The notes: generated from the letters alone by a model not told the origin. Shown: positions 43,870-55,981, counted from the stretch's first letter. The stretch is DNA of 64,000 nucleotides from Agrypnia vestita (GCA_016648135.1 JADDOH010003968.1:47077-111076), one strand, 5' to 3'. A program made the numbers and translations.

Positions 43870-44864
43870 ACGATAAAATACGTCCGAAAAAAACGTTATT
43901 TATTGCAAAATATTTTTTTTTCTTTCTTGGAAATAAAGATATAATTAAATACATATGAAATACACAAAAAACTAAAAATCGTCGATTTGTGGGTTACGAT
44001 ATTATACGTAGGAGTCGTCGATATAATGATTCGACTGCTTCAGATTGACACATTCCTCGAACCTGCGTTATTATTACGGCCTACACTAACTCAGGGGAGG
44101 GTCCTTCTAGTCCAACTAGTCCTTCATACTTCCACATTTGCGGGCTCTTTAGGTCCTGATGGTGATTGAAAGAGCACTGTCTCCCCTGACAGAGCCTCAC
44201 ACATAAAGCTTCCTGCCTGGAAAGGGCTCGCCAGATGCCAGATTGCCGTGGGATTTATCTGCTTGTCGAGGAGAAGTAAGGTCTCCGGCCCGGCTCCATC
44301 TGATCAGGATCGCGGCCGGCTGCAGAGATGCTGGGCCCGGTGCTTAGCATACAATGCGGGTTTAATGTGCCTGCGTCCATACATCGTTATTGAAATGTCC
44401 ATCGGAAAATGTATAACGAGTGGTGACCGAACCTATGGACGAGACAGCGCGAGTCAGGATAAAGCAATGCGTTCCGTAATTATTGAAAATTGAACGTCAT
44501 AGATCGTACAATCATAGATGGGAGCTTATAATATTGGTCAAAAATATATTTAAATATATTTTTTATTAGTTGCTAACTATCTGTGTACTTACGTCAACGA
44601 AATTATTCAGCTACATAGAACCGGATATCACGTAGATTTATTTTATTTCGTTGACTCATTAGATATACTTTAGAGATATCGTCTTATTAAGTTTTTTTTA
44701 CTTTTAAAATCCCAGTTTCGTGAGAAATGTTGTACAGCGTTGTGCAGTGAGCAAAATACAGGTCGAAAAGGGTGTATAATGGGTTGGGATGACAGGCAAA
44801 GTTTGGATTGTTAACTCGCTCAATGCATTTGAAAGGTTTTAATATTGTCAGCTATGCCGCAATC
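43870..44864. other. Non-genic stretch with a GC-rich island
   Basis: 44040-44480 is GC-richer and single-copy here. Short open frames across it have no recognised domain. Confidence 0.3.
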
Positions 44865-44876
44865 AACTTTATATTC

Positions 44877-45179
44877 AGAATATTTTTGAATATGTCCAAA
44901 TTTTTCCAAACTGGATTGTTTGTCACAGAGACATCAATAATCAATTAATATATATTATAGATGTCTCACAGAGACGAAATTGTATTTCTTCAAAGGAGAG
45001 TAGGTATAGAAGTCTTTTTTGGGTGGCCATAAGACTTACTACCTATCGTACTGATCACCTAAGTCAACCGTACGATAGGTCGTAAGTCTATTGGCCAACC
45101 AAAAAAGACTTCTATACCTACTCCCCCTTGAAGAAATACAGTTTCGTCTCTGTGAGACATCTATAATATACATTAATTG
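44877..45179. mobile_element. Foldback element FB2 with 12-bp target duplication, copy 2
   Basis: The 12-bp direct repeat AACTTTATATTC flanks it (44865-44876 and 45180-45191). From 44944 to 45177 it is an almost continuous palindrome with arms of about 110 bp (AGTAGGTATAGAAGTCTTTT against AAAAGACTTCTATACCTACT) and almost no interior. As in the other copies, about 65 bp of non-mirrored leader precedes the arms. The centre, near 45050-45068, is a TACGATAGGT-type palindrome. Confidence 0.85.
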
Positions 45180-45191
45180 AACTTTATATTC

Positions 45192-46770
45192 CTTCGTATT
45201 CCTTTTATTGTTAAATCTACGATAAAAAGACTTGCCGAATGTATTCCTGAGTAACTGAATTTATACACAAAAGTATGGTGAAGTTTTCTCCAATCATTAT
45301 AACTCTGGACCCTGGCAAGGGACAGTGAGAGAGTCTTCGCATCTTCTGGGCTTCTAGGCAGAGATGCTCTTCGGTATATAATATCAGATCCGATGTCAGT
45401 TCGCTCAATTAATTTGGAAGATATTTTTCTCCACCGTGCTTCAGAATCGCCTCCAATATTCTCCTTCCATAACCTGCCGTCTGTTAAGCCGGAAGAAACG
45501 ATACGGATCACAAGTGAACTTTAATGTATTCCGCAGATCCTGTCGGTGGCCTGTAACTGTTTCCGATATCTCGCCAGTCGCCATTTTGTCTTGCGCTTTC
45601 GGCGGGAAAGCTCCGCGGCCGCCATTTGCATGCGTCAGGCGGCACGTATAAACAAGTCCCGCTGGCCCGAGACAGCCCGACTGCCGATAGTACATGCAGA
45701 ACGATTTGTTCGTGCCAGCCTTTGCGCGCGCACCGCTATTTCATGTCGCCGGCTCAGTTTCCTTGGCGCGCACGGCCGCCATCTCGTGGTGAAAAGGTAA
45801 ACAAATTTGATTGGGCCGAAGGCTGGATGGCCGCTTGCGAAAATTTTACATCAGCTTTCTTGTCAGTACAGTTTTTATTCCGTCTGAATCTGTTCGTCTT
45901 CGCAGATGATAGTTCTTGGTAGAACTCTATGCCGCATGGAAGGGCCATTAGTGAAAAAAGTGTCAACCTGGCGACCTATGAGTACAACCGATATGAGAGC
46001 TTTCGCTCATAAAACGGCATTGGGAATGCGGTGGGTTTCCATTCCAGGGCTGGATTTGACCCTGGATTTGGACTTGGACTGCTTAAAATTACATATCGTA
46101 ATACTCTTCTCGCTTAATCATTATTAATCACTAATTATTTCATCAAAATGTAAAAGTTTTGACATTTCAGACTCTGCTGATATCAGTACCTTGAGGCCCT
46201 TACTGATTTTGGGACCCTGGCTACATGCCCTGTGATAAATCCAAGCCCGTACATCTGTTCTTGATATTCTCCTTCTATTACCATTTCACATGGGCCTGGG
46301 CACTCCTCGATCGCTGTCATAATAGAGCACCATTCTTCCATTCGTCCATTTTTCATGCTGGCCGCTCGTCTACCTCTTGCAGGTCTATATGATATTATCC
46401 GCCGATCTGTCTTCCCCTCGGCTTTCATCTTATTTGTTTGTACAGGAGAACTTTGTGCCTATTACGAGACTCACCTACCCTCGCTACATGTCCACTGATG
46501 CCTCATTGTCTCAAAGATCTCTTCCTTTTTCGACAGTATTCAATCCTTCTTTTTTTTATTCTTTTTGCCTCATTTTCAGCTCGTCTAACTTACTGTATCC
46601 AACCTTCTTCATTGAAACATCTCCTTTGGAAACATCATCCTATTTTCCCTACTTGGTGGTCCATGCTTTGTATTTTTTTTATGAATTTAATGACGAAGGA
46701 TTGATATCTTTTGACCCAAGAATTGAAAACTTCATTTAATTTGTAGATAATGCTTGGCACATCAGCTGAA
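45192..46770. other. Non-genic stretch with a GC-rich island
   Basis: 45540-45800 is GC-rich and single-copy. The minus frame at 46183-46428 is composition-balanced and reads RPARGRRAASMKNGRMEEW, possibly a decayed retroelement piece, but I cannot assign it. Confidence 0.3.
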
Positions 46771-46772
46771 AG

Positions 46773-46897
46773 ATTCTTTATGAAAACTTTAATACGATTC
46801 TGAATTATAAATACTCTCGCGTTAAGCCTAATCGATAATTCTTTCTGAAAACCTTAAAGCGATTCTGAATTATAAATACTCTGGTTAAGCCTATCGT
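46773..46897 (+). repeat. Two-unit tandem duplication, period about 65 bp
   Basis: ATTCTTTATGAAAACTTTAA (46773) and ATTCTTTCTGAAAACCTTAA (46838) start two units that both continue CGATTCTGAATTATAAATAC and TTAAGCCTA. Divergence is slight. Confidence 0.8.
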
Positions 46898-46899
46898 AT

Positions 46900-47650
46900 T
46901 AAGAACTATTTTAGCAGTACTTACAGGACGCAAACATTCAAACGAAGAATACCAGCATTAAGGTGCGTTCATATAAATAAGAAGGATCTCTGAAAATTTG
47001 TACCGCGCCAAACTCGGCGGCGTTCGAACGCAAAAAACCGCTTCATTTCCTCACAATGTGCCGTATAAATCGCCTGGCCGGCGGTATAAAAACGTCTTGT
47101 AGATACACGGGTTCCCACGTAACACATAAATACCAATTATACCCATCTCTGGACCGTCCTGGAGAGCTCGACCCCCGTGAACAGCAGCGGGAGCTTCGCA
47201 AGAAAGGCGAACATTTGTCCGTAATTTCGTTGTCATTTCATGCTACTCTTTGCTGCTCGGTCGTTTAACTTGACTCGTGGCGGAAAACTTAAGAATAATC
47301 CAATTACGATAGTAAAAAGTGTCGTGTGGGTGTGACCATTTTGATCGAACTTCCCTGTAAATGATCCGACAATTTGTATTCAGTGGCTCGGATTCGCCGC
47401 GCCGTGGCTGTCCGAGTGGAGCGTGGAGTAGGAGATGGCAGAGCAGATTAGCGCGGACTATGGTCATAAAGCCATATTAGATGCAGTTTAGCCGCCGACT
47501 GCGAAACAAAGTGTTCCCGGTATCGCCCGATCGGTCAGTTTCGACATGGCCTCGGATGTCATCTTCGGAGAACTGCGACCGCCTTGCGGAGGGAGCTGGA
47601 GCGCCACTTATTGAATGCGAAATAGTTTTGATTAAAACATTGAGTTAAAC
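46900..47650. other. Non-genic GC-rich single-copy stretch
   Basis: 46970-47600 is relatively GC-rich and free of recognisable repeats. No exon could be defined. Confidence 0.3.
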
Positions 47651-47662
47651 TTTTAAAATCTA

Positions 47663-48101
47663 GAATATTTTGAATTTGTTCAAATCTTTCAGAACAGTGC
47701 TGGATTTATGTCACAGAGACATTATTAATCAATTAACGTATAAAGTATATTGCTCTCAAAATTCCGTAAAAATCAACTGTAGATTTTCTCATTAGCGACA
47801 TCTGTGGGGATTTAGGGGAATGAAAATGGCTTTGTACAAGCCGCATGGAAAGGCAGTTAGTTACAACTCGTATGTGAAAGCTTTCCACGCAATTTGAACA
47901 TATATACAACTTCCAAAAAAAGAATTAGCATGGTATATTCTATCATGGGTGGAAATGGTGAATGTTACATTGTGTAAGGTGATCACTTAAGCCAACCATA
48001 AGATAGGTCATAAGTCCTATGTACACCCAAATGACTTCTATACCTACTTTCCCATAAGAAATACAGTTTCGTCTCTGTGAGATATCTATAATATACGTTA
48101 A
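47663..48101. mobile_element. Foldback element FB2 with 12-bp target duplication, copy 3 (left arm deleted)
   Basis: The 12-bp direct repeat TTTTAAAATCTA flanks it (47651-47662 and 48102-48113). It starts GAATATTTTGAATTTG and ends ATATACGTTAA. The leader, unique interior and right arm match copy 1 closely, but the left arm is missing, joined at about 47740. Retention of both target repeats shows that the deletion happened within the element or before transposition. Confidence 0.85.
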
Positions 48102-48624
48102 TTTTAAAATCTATTTTAATCGTTTTAATTTTTGAGTTTTTATCTTTTGAAAAGTATGTAATGTATCAGCGAAAACGAGCGCGTGTAATTCTGAAATTAT
48201 GTTAACAATAATATAAACTTTTTCTTCTTCCTTTCACGCGATGTCAACTGATATTCAATTGACGAAGTTCGTTAACCTAACCTAACCTAACCATTGCTTG
48301 AGGTTCTTCAGTCACTGTTTCAAAATTTTCAAAGCATAAAAGCAGTTCATCCCCAGAAGACATTGGTGTAATATCATGCACAAACAAATCAAATGTTATA
48401 TATTACATATATCCATTTTAAGTCCATGAAAAATTTTAAAAATAAAATTATCATCATTTTAAGACACAAAATAATCACCTAACACAAACCTGAAAAGCAA
48501 TTGAAAAACCCAAGATGAGCTTTGCATCGAATCACATATTTTTTTATTAATTTTTTGATTAAATATATCGTAAATTATGTAAAAATGTTATCCATAAACC
48601 TTTTAGGTTTCCATTATATTTTAA

Positions 48625-48815
48625 ATAAAAAAAATACGACAGACACATTAAGAGAGATATTACGCTAGCCTTGTTATCTGGTGGTCGGTGGTTCGAGCCC
48701 CATTCCAGGACATCAACAGGTTAATCATATTTTCATTGCACAAGCGTTTAGCTTATTTGGATTCTAAAAGTAAGGATATTGAGGCTACACGTATTCTGTG
48801 TTCGCATCTCTATTT
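48625..48815 (+). mobile_element. tRNA-derived SINE, copy
   Basis: The head TGTTATCTGGTGGTCGGTGG-TTCGAGCCCC contains a B-box-like GGTTCGAGCCC. The body CACAAGCGTTTAGCTTATTT, GTAAGGATATTGAGGCTACA and the end GTATTCTGTGTTCGCATCTC match the 52640 SINE. The tail is short. Confidence 0.7.
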
Positions 48816-49750
48816 TTAACAATAATATTTTAATATTTCACTTGTTTCTAATTGCCTGTCATAAAAATAAACTTTCATGTAATGGGTTGATTTAATTTTA
48901 GCATTTCTTTTTTAATAATTTTTACATAATGTAATTTAATTAACATCCTCATAAACAACATACAAAGTTATATTTAAATAATGATTCCTTCGTTAATAAT
49001 TAAACTAAAGTAAAAAAAGTAAGTCGTAAAAGTATAAAAGTAAAGGTAAGTGGCTTTTGATTTTGAGAGCTTGATAGATAGATAGAAAAATATGTCTGTC
49101 GCTTAATAAGGTTGCAAAGAACGAATGTCAACTAGATTGGCATAGTTTGCCGGCAAATTACTTTTTTTATGTAATCTGAATTTGTAGCTACTTAATCATT
49201 TACGAGAACTCCAAATGGCAAAGCAAGACACAATGGATTAATGCAATTGTACAACCTGCGCGGCATTTAATGCACCGCCCGCAACGCTCCGCAGACATTG
49301 CACAAATGTCGAATGATAATGACGCGATATTTAACACGCGGTGCGTAATCTCCATCAGTATTTAAGCAGCCGAGAAATCTTTAAAAAAAGCGATACTCCA
49401 AGCTCGGCGATCTCCTTTTAAGCGCCTGCGAAAGGAGCATCTTTAAAAAAGAAGCTGCGCATTGAGCCCCGGTCACGTGCATCTCAAATTAGTTTACAAT
49501 GTGGCGGAATGCGCGCGCAGCTCGTAAACGCAGCCTGCGGCGATTTGTTGCGCTGTATAAAATATTCAATTAATCTTCATTTACTTCAATAAAATTCCGA
49601 GCATTTTATCCTCACTCGGAAAGGGTGCGCATAGCCGGCGAGTGCTTCGCCTCGAAATATTTTTTTGATTTCTTATTTACTTTATGTTATATTTATCTTT
49701 ATATATTTGAATCTGTATTTTAAGAATTTTCTTTCCACTTTATGTCATTA
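48816..49750. other. Non-genic stretch with a GC-rich island
   Basis: 49235-49640 is GC-richer, single-copy and bounded by AT-rich DNA, a candidate conserved non-coding block. No gene was recognised. Confidence 0.3.
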
Positions 49751-50253
49751 TTAGCTGTGCCCGGGCGGCTTCGCATGCGTAGATTTTTAGAACACTGTTT
49801 GGATCGTCATAGAACTTTCGCGAACCTTCTAGAACATTCTCCTTCCAGATCTTTCAAGAAATTCATCGCATGTACAGGAACCTTCTAGACACACTGACAC
49901 ATTCCGCCACTCAGTTTAGAACCTTACAGAACCTTACGGGAAATTTCTAGAACCTTCTCCTTACAGAACTTTCTAGAGCAGGTTTTTCCGGAACCTTCTA
50001 GACTCACCGTCGGCCCGCCTATTTTGAAACAATCTGAAGCATTTCGGCCTTCCCATAACAAAACAATGTGCTAGAAAGCACATTTTCGTCACCCACTCCC
50101 ACCCACGCACAGCCACCCCCACCAAACTCGCATATTTTCGATGTGACACCAAGGGCTATCCACCACCATAACCACCGGTGAGTGGTTGTGGCTGGTTGTG
50201 GAGAAAACTTGGCGGGTAGGGAAACACGGGTTTCTTTTTATAAATATATATTG
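49750..50253. mobile_element. Heat-shock-element-rich dispersed repeat HS1, copy 2
   Basis: It starts GCTGTGCCCGGGCGGCTTCG and is collinear with 32962-33465 to GGGAAACACGGGTTTCTTTT. The six-pentamer array is conserved exactly: GAA 49812, TTC 49817, GAA 49822, TTC 49827, GAA 49832, TTC 49837. The second array has one unit lost (GAT at 49848). A local duplication GTGGTTGTGGCTGGTTGTGG is private to this copy. Confidence 0.75.
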
Positions 50254-50324
50254 ATTGCATCTTATGTTTACATGTTATTATCTTTTTTTCTTTAAACTAT
50301 ATATTCTGTTAATGTACACTTTAC

Positions 50325-50375
50325 ATATCTGTTGTAAAAGCCCTATAGGGCGTTAATCAATAAATAAATAAACAA
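50325..50375 (+). repeat. Possible LINE terminus with (AATA)n tail
   Basis: TTGTAAAAGCCCTATAGGGCG-TTAATCAATAAATAAATAAA resembles a common insect LINE 3' terminus: a short GCCC...GGGC hairpin before an (AATA)n tail. A similar terminus is at 56590-56645. Confidence 0.4.
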
Positions 50376-50612
50376 AAATATTTATTACCCTTTTGCAGTT
50401 TTAGTATTAAAATTGTGCGTTTATTCTCAGCTGGAAATTTCTTCGAACCGACCACACACTTTATTCTTACACTTACTTGAAAAAGGTTTCCGGAATACAA
50501 TATTACAATAACAAAACTAGGTCCATGAAGTAGGAGATGGATGGGAGGGACAAGGGATATTAGGCTAGTTTTTGGGAAAGATAAAATTGCTTTAGTCTGC
50601 CTTGATCTTCAT

Positions 50613-51004
50613 GTGTTACGGTATGTCATGATGTGATATCTATATCCTGAGATTATTCCACATGTTATGGTATGTCATAATGTGATACCTATATCCTGAG
50701 ATTATTCCACATGTTATGGTATGTCATAATGTGATACCTATATCCTGAGATTATTCCACATGTTATGGTATGTCATAATGTGATACCTATATCCTGAGAT
50801 TATTCCACATGTTATGGTATGTCATAATGTGATATCTATATCCTGAGATTATTCCACATGTTATGGTATGTCATAATGTGATATCTATATCCTGAGATTA
50901 TTCCACATGTTATGGTATGTCATAATGTGATATCTATATCCTGAGATTATTCCACATGTTATGGTATGTCATAATGTGATATCTATATCCTGAGATTATT
51001 CCAC
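50613..51004 (+). repeat. 49-bp minisatellite, eight units
   Basis: CATGTTATGGTATGTCATAA begins units at 50661, 50710, 50759, 50808, 50857, 50906 and 50955, exactly 49 bp apart. A diverged first unit starts near 50612. Internal sites vary slightly (GATACC or GATATC), so two unit subtypes are arranged in blocks: ACC in the early units, ATC in the later ones. Confidence 0.95.
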
Positions 51005-52332
51005 AGTCCACTGCACTTGGAATGAGGAGCTAAAGATTTCAGTATTATATGGGAGGCTATTATAATTGTTTTATTATTTATCTAAAGAAAACTATGCTTC
51101 ATTGAAACACGAGACGACCTGTTGACGTTGTATGTCAATAAATTTAATTGGTTTAAAAAATATTTGCATAAACAAAAAATTCGTCATGAATAACAAAACA
51201 ATGTGCGTACATACAAATCAGTCATTATGTGCATAGTATACTTTTGACAATGGAACTAAAATTGAATATTCCATAAATATTTTTTCTTTCAGGAAATTAC
51301 TTGTGTCAGATTAAAATAAATTTTCTAAAATTAACAAAATCTGTAACAAGGCTCTTAAGTGGATCATTTCATCTTCAATTGAGTAATTCGCACAAAAATG
51401 TACGTAATATTGTTGTTATTAATTGGTTTTTTTTAAATTACATAAGCGCCTCAAAGTTTTTTTTAATAAAAGGTGGTTGGCAATATGGACAGGATAACCG
51501 AACAGCAATAATCGAAGTCATTGCCCAAGACTGTACGCAGAAATTTGGAAAAACCAAGCTAAGTTGGAACCATAAAAAATAGGTCTTAAAAGAGGAAAAT
51601 TCATGTGGCTAAAACTCACTAGGGATCGTAATACCGATAGATAAAAGGTCGGGAAATTAGTATTTTACTATTATATAAAAAAAACAACGCACTTTAATAT
51701 TTAGAGAGGAAGCGAAATAAGGAAATTCCTACTAAATAACTTGACTGGAAATTTAGACAAATCACATGCCTCATATTGCCTTTTTATTTTTACTTTGAGC
51801 TGTTCCATGATTTTTTTATTTATCTTGATCTCAGTGACTCATATTGATATTCATGTTTTTATTTTTTTATTTCGATCGGTTACCTAGTCTCATTACTAAG
51901 TTTATTTTTAAGTTTTGTTGTGTTCATATAATATTATTATTTTTTATTTATTAAATCCCACAAGAAAACTTACCAAATATAATATATATTACACACATTA
52001 AGTATATTAAATCCTATAAAGGTATATACATATACCTGTACATAGGTTCGGGAGATGAGAAGTGTCTAACTTGTAATGATTTACACACGACTAAAACTCA
52101 ATAAAAACAATATAAATTAGTAACTAATGACTAATTTTAATACCTAGCTTTCAAAATAGTAACTCGAGTGATAGTTGTATGATGATTACAATATAGATTT
52201 ATCCTATATAAATTAATTAATAATAATTAATCCATCTTCTTTCTTTTCAACTGACTTTGTATATGTAATTTTTTATCTTGTATCTTTCTTTAATTAACAT
52301 GTTTTCTTTTGCCCAGACCTCGTATATATACA
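51005..52332. other. Non-genic AT-rich stretch
   Basis: No recognised gene. The 93-codon frame at 51301-51582 has no domain features. Confidence 0.3.
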
Positions 52333-53089
52333 CAGGGTTATTTGTAAAACATTAATAAACTCGTAGGACTATATTCCTGCCTTGATTATGAGTCGAAAAT
52401 GTTCAAGCTATCATGACCTAGTATCAATAGTTATGGAGATAGGCGACATCAAAGTTTGCATTTATTTTCAATATTTCCGACTTCTTTTTTGTAAAACGTT
52501 GGACTATCATTACAGTAACTTGAATTGATTACGAAAAATTCATCCGTTTCAATACAAGTTAAATAAAATGATAAGAACCCTGAAAAATTGGAATTCGAAG
52601 GTTTTTATTATTTTATTTGACTTGTATTAAAGTAAATGATAAACTTGTTGGTCTTGTGGTTAGGACACTCGCCTCGTGATCCAATGGTCGCGGGTTCGAA
52701 TCTCAGCCCAGACTAGGAAGTTAGTCCTATTTTCATAGCACAAGCGTTTAGCTTAGTTTGAAAATAGTAAGAATATTGATGTGACACGTATTCCGTGTTC
52801 GCATCTCTATTTATTAAAAAAAAAAAAAATAATAAATAAAAAAAAAATAAAAAAAAATAAAAAAAATAAATAAAAAAAAAAGAATTTTAATATTAGATAT
52901 AAGTTACTGTAATGATAGTACAAAGTTTTACAATAAATAAGTCAGAAATATTGAAAAAAAATTCAAACTTTGATATCACATATCTCTACAACTATGGATA
53001 TTAGGTCATCATAGCTTGAATATTTTCGACTCATAATCAAGACATGAATATAGTCCTGCCAAGTTATTGATGTTTTGCAAATTACCCTG
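52333..53089. mobile_element. Long-palindrome foldback element FB1, split by a SINE
   Basis: It starts CAGGGTTATTTGTAAAACAT and ends AAATTACCCTG. The right arm is interrupted at about 52635, after CTTGTATTAAAG, by a tRNA-derived SINE with its A-rich tail, and resumes with ATATAAGTTACTGTAATGAT. The palindrome must predate the SINE. The flanks (ACA and CATA) are more diverged than in the other copies, so this is an older insertion. Confidence 0.88.
52638..52882 (+). mobile_element. tRNA-derived SINE with A-rich tail, nested in FB1
   Basis: The head TTGTGGTTAGGACACTCGCC is A-box-like, and GCGGGTTCGAATCTC is a good RNA polymerase III B box 30-40 bp downstream. The body contains CACAAGCGTTTAGCTTAGTT and ends GTATTCCGTGTTCGCATCTC, then about 80 bp of A-rich (AAAT)-type tail. 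It is the best preserved of four related copies. It depends on a LINE partner for movement; the partner is not identified. Confidence 0.8.
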
Positions 53090-53287
53090 CATATTCATTT
53101 TATTCTACGTAAATTATACCTATTACTAAATATGCAATGTATAAGGTACAACACAAGCTGTATAAGGTTTGGCTCGATCTATACAATAGAAAATATGAAT
53201 AAATTTAATAAAAAATATATATATATATATTTAATATTGTCAGTAAATTAATCTACAGGTCGTTTTTAAACACTACAAAAAGTAAAG

Positions 53288-53665
53288 ATGAGGTCCCTTA
53301 GACGTATGTGTGATAAATCCATGTATGATAGAGTAAAGAATGAAGATATTAGGAATGAATGTAAAGCTGATCGTAGCATAATACAGAGAATAAAAATAGA
53401 GTCGCTCAGGTGGTTTGGGCATGTTGAGCGAATGAATAAGGAAAGAATGGTAAGAAAGATATATGATGCAAGTGTTGACGGCGCCAGAAAGAGAGGGCGA
53501 CCACGGAAGACGTGACATGATCAGATTAACCAGATACTGGAAGATGGTCCTGTTAGAAGTCTGAACAAGCGAAAGTTGTATGTCAGGACAGAAGAGTATG
53601 GCGCTCTATCCTCTCTGCCTACCCCCTCGGGGAAACGGCGTGATGGTAAGTAAGTAAGTAAAAAG
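53288..53665 (+). mobile_element. 3' end of a non-LTR retrotransposon (family B), second good copy
   Basis: Reads MRSLRRMCDKSMYDRVKNED, then SLRWFGHVERMNKERMVRK and GARKRGRPRKT followed by an in-frame stop. It aligns with 12390-12800. It ends with GGTAAGTAAGTAAGTAAA, the same (GTAA)n terminus. Near 53565 a deletion removes the RRACVRRCMNVDEA block found in the 12.7 kb copy. Confidence 0.8.
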
Positions 53666-54178
53666 TAAAGGGATGCCCTTAAGGCCCAGTCCGACTAATT
53701 CACTTTCAGAATACGTTTGCTTCATTGTTCCAAATTTGAAAAAGTGTTTACTCGGCCGGCCGCGCCGCGCCGCCCCTGCGACGGGTAAGACGGTAGCCGC
53801 CCGCCCGCCGCATAATAATGAACGCAGAAAGGCAATTCCTTCCTCTCGTCCCCACAAATCACCTCCGCTACCTTACCCGCGCCTAAATACTCACTCTTAT
53901 CTCCGCTCTCAGATTGGAAGCTACACTCTTGTTTTAAAATGCCGGAGCACGTGAAATTACTATATAATTCGCCCGGCGCGCTCTCTGCAACAATCGCTTA
54001 ATAATATAAGTGTGGCCATTACGGCGCGTCTAAACTTATTACTTATAGAGAGGTACTTGGCTGGTTGGTATGGGTATAACAACATACAATGACGATTTAC
54101 CATTTTGAAAATCTTAAACGTTCAGAAATAAGTGAAGTGCGATTATATTTTGGAAACAAATGGTTAAGCGACAATATA
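53666..54178. other. Non-genic stretch with a GC-rich patch
   Basis: 53745-53890 is GC-rich (GGCCGGCCGCGCCGCGCCGC). Both strands have short frames without recognised domains. Confidence 0.3.
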
Positions 54179-54700
54179 CAGGATTATTTGTAAAACATTA
54201 ATAACCTCGCAGAACTATATTCCAGCCTTGATTATGAGTCGAAAATATTCAAGCTATTATGATCTAATATCAATATTTATGAAGATATGCGACATCAAAG
54301 TTTGCATTTTTTTTCAATATTTCTGACTTATTTTTTGTAAAACGTTGGATTAACATTACAGTAACTAATATCGATTACGAAAATTTCATTCGTTTCAATA
54401 CAAGTTAAATAAAATGATAAAAACCCTGAAAAAATTCCAATTGGAATTCGAAGGTTTTTATTTTTTTATTTGACTTATATTAAAGGGAATAAATTTTTCA
54501 TATTCGATATATGTTACTGTAATGATAGTCCAACGTTTTACAAAGAATAAGTCAGAAATATTGAAAAAAATAATGCAAACTCTTATGTCGCATATCTCCT
54601 GAACCTTGATATCAGGTCATAATAGCTTGAACATTTCCGACTCATAATCAAGGGAGGACTATAGTCCTGCGAGGTTATTAATGTTTTACAAATAACCCTG
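54179..54700. mobile_element. Long-palindrome foldback element FB1, complete copy
   Basis: The 522-bp near-perfect palindrome starts CAGGATTATTTGTAAAACAT and ends ATGTTTTACAAATAACCCTG. TATA flanks both ends (54175-54178 and 54701-54704). The centre is AATTCCAATTGGAATT near 54435. Confidence 0.9.
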
Positions 54701-54704
54701 TATA

Positions 54705-55394
54705 TTTCGCCCGTATTCCGGTACACTTAATAGACCAGAATAAAGATGAAAAAATTCTCGTTTATGATCTCTTTCAAAGTAAATACCTTTATTTGCGATG
54801 TCCGTTTTCTCCGGTCTGGTCTGACAGCTTCGCTCTGTCGCAAACGTAAACTCCCAATTCTCATGTTTCGACTAAAATTACATCAAATAAGTACTAATGC
54901 TGTATTTGAAGCTTATAGAATAAAGATTATTTCATATGCACTTATTAATTTCTTCTCCCACAGCGTCCTGATGTAAAATTATGGCAAAATTGTCATTATC
55001 GCGTTCGACCATAGAAGAGAGAAATATTGTTGGATTGTTTTTATATTTTACGTTTGACAGATAACCGTCGTGTACTTCTTTCTCCCTCTGACCGCACCAC
55101 CGACGTATACCTGCGTCTCGTTTATTTTTTTATTTTATTTTCGTCTATTAAGTGTTGGGATAAAGATATGACATCCCAATATTGCTATAATCAGAATAGC
55201 ACAGATTAATTTTAATATCACTTAATATTAATTTAAGGCGATAATACAATTTTTATGACGTAACTGTGGAACATACAAAATTTATGTTATAAACATTGTT
55301 TACGGAATACATCACAGTTATAATAATTTCGTTGTGTCCGTCCGTCTGTCCGTCCATCCGTCCGTCGTAACTTCATGTAACATCCGTAATTTAT
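54705..55394. other. Non-genic stretch with shared repeat patches
   Basis: 55155-55205 (GGGATAAAGAT.TGACATCCC.ATATTGCTAT and AGAATAGCACAG) recurs at 62459-62512. 55345-55395 (CCGTCCGTCTGTCCGTCCAT and CGTAACTTCATGTAACATCC) recurs at 26475-26540. Both are dispersed repeats of unknown class. Confidence 0.45.
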
Positions 55395-55612
55395 TTATAA
55401 TATAAAAACTTTTTTCTTCTTTTTTCTTTAATTTCGTTATTTTTTCTTCTTTATTTATTTAAATTTTTTTTCTCCTTTTTTTTCTTATATTTTTTCTTTT
55501 TTTTTCATTATTTTTTCTTCTCTTTTTTTCGTTTTCTTTCAGTATTTTTTCTTTCCTTTTTTCTTTATTTTTTGCTATTCTTTTTTTTATTTTTTTTCTT
55601 CTCTTTTTTTAA
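55395..55612 (+). repeat. Polypyrimidine (T-rich) low-complexity tract
   Basis: Over 200 bp of almost pure T with interspersed C (TTTTTTCTTCTTTTTTC-type units). Such tracts can adopt triplex structures. Confidence 0.9.
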
Positions 55613-55981
55613 AGATCTTAGATCCAAATATTGCTATTTTCAGAGTACGGGCGAGTATATCATCCGCTTATAAAAACTTTATTTTTGAGTGGAGCAGTTT
55701 TCAAGTATCGAAATATTATTATTTTTCTTTTTCACCCTTCCATCTCAGCAGATAAAATAGGTCGTAACCTGTTTCAAAAAATCGTGTACAGTTGAGTCGT
55801 ATTTGTTTGTTTGGTAATTTGTTCATCTTATATTCCTGTGAGATCACTCCATTATGATTTTTTTGGGGAGCGAGATGAGATGTATACATTTTGAAAGAGT
55901 GAGTGGAAAGATGGAAAGTATGTCAGAGGAGAAACGGTAATATTCCTATATATTTTACCAAATTGGTATGTTCTTGCTATA

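Noticed and set aside
52680..52720. tRNA gene suggested by a good B box (GGTTCGAATCTC)
   Set aside because: No cloverleaf acceptor closure; the body and A-rich tail identify a SINE.
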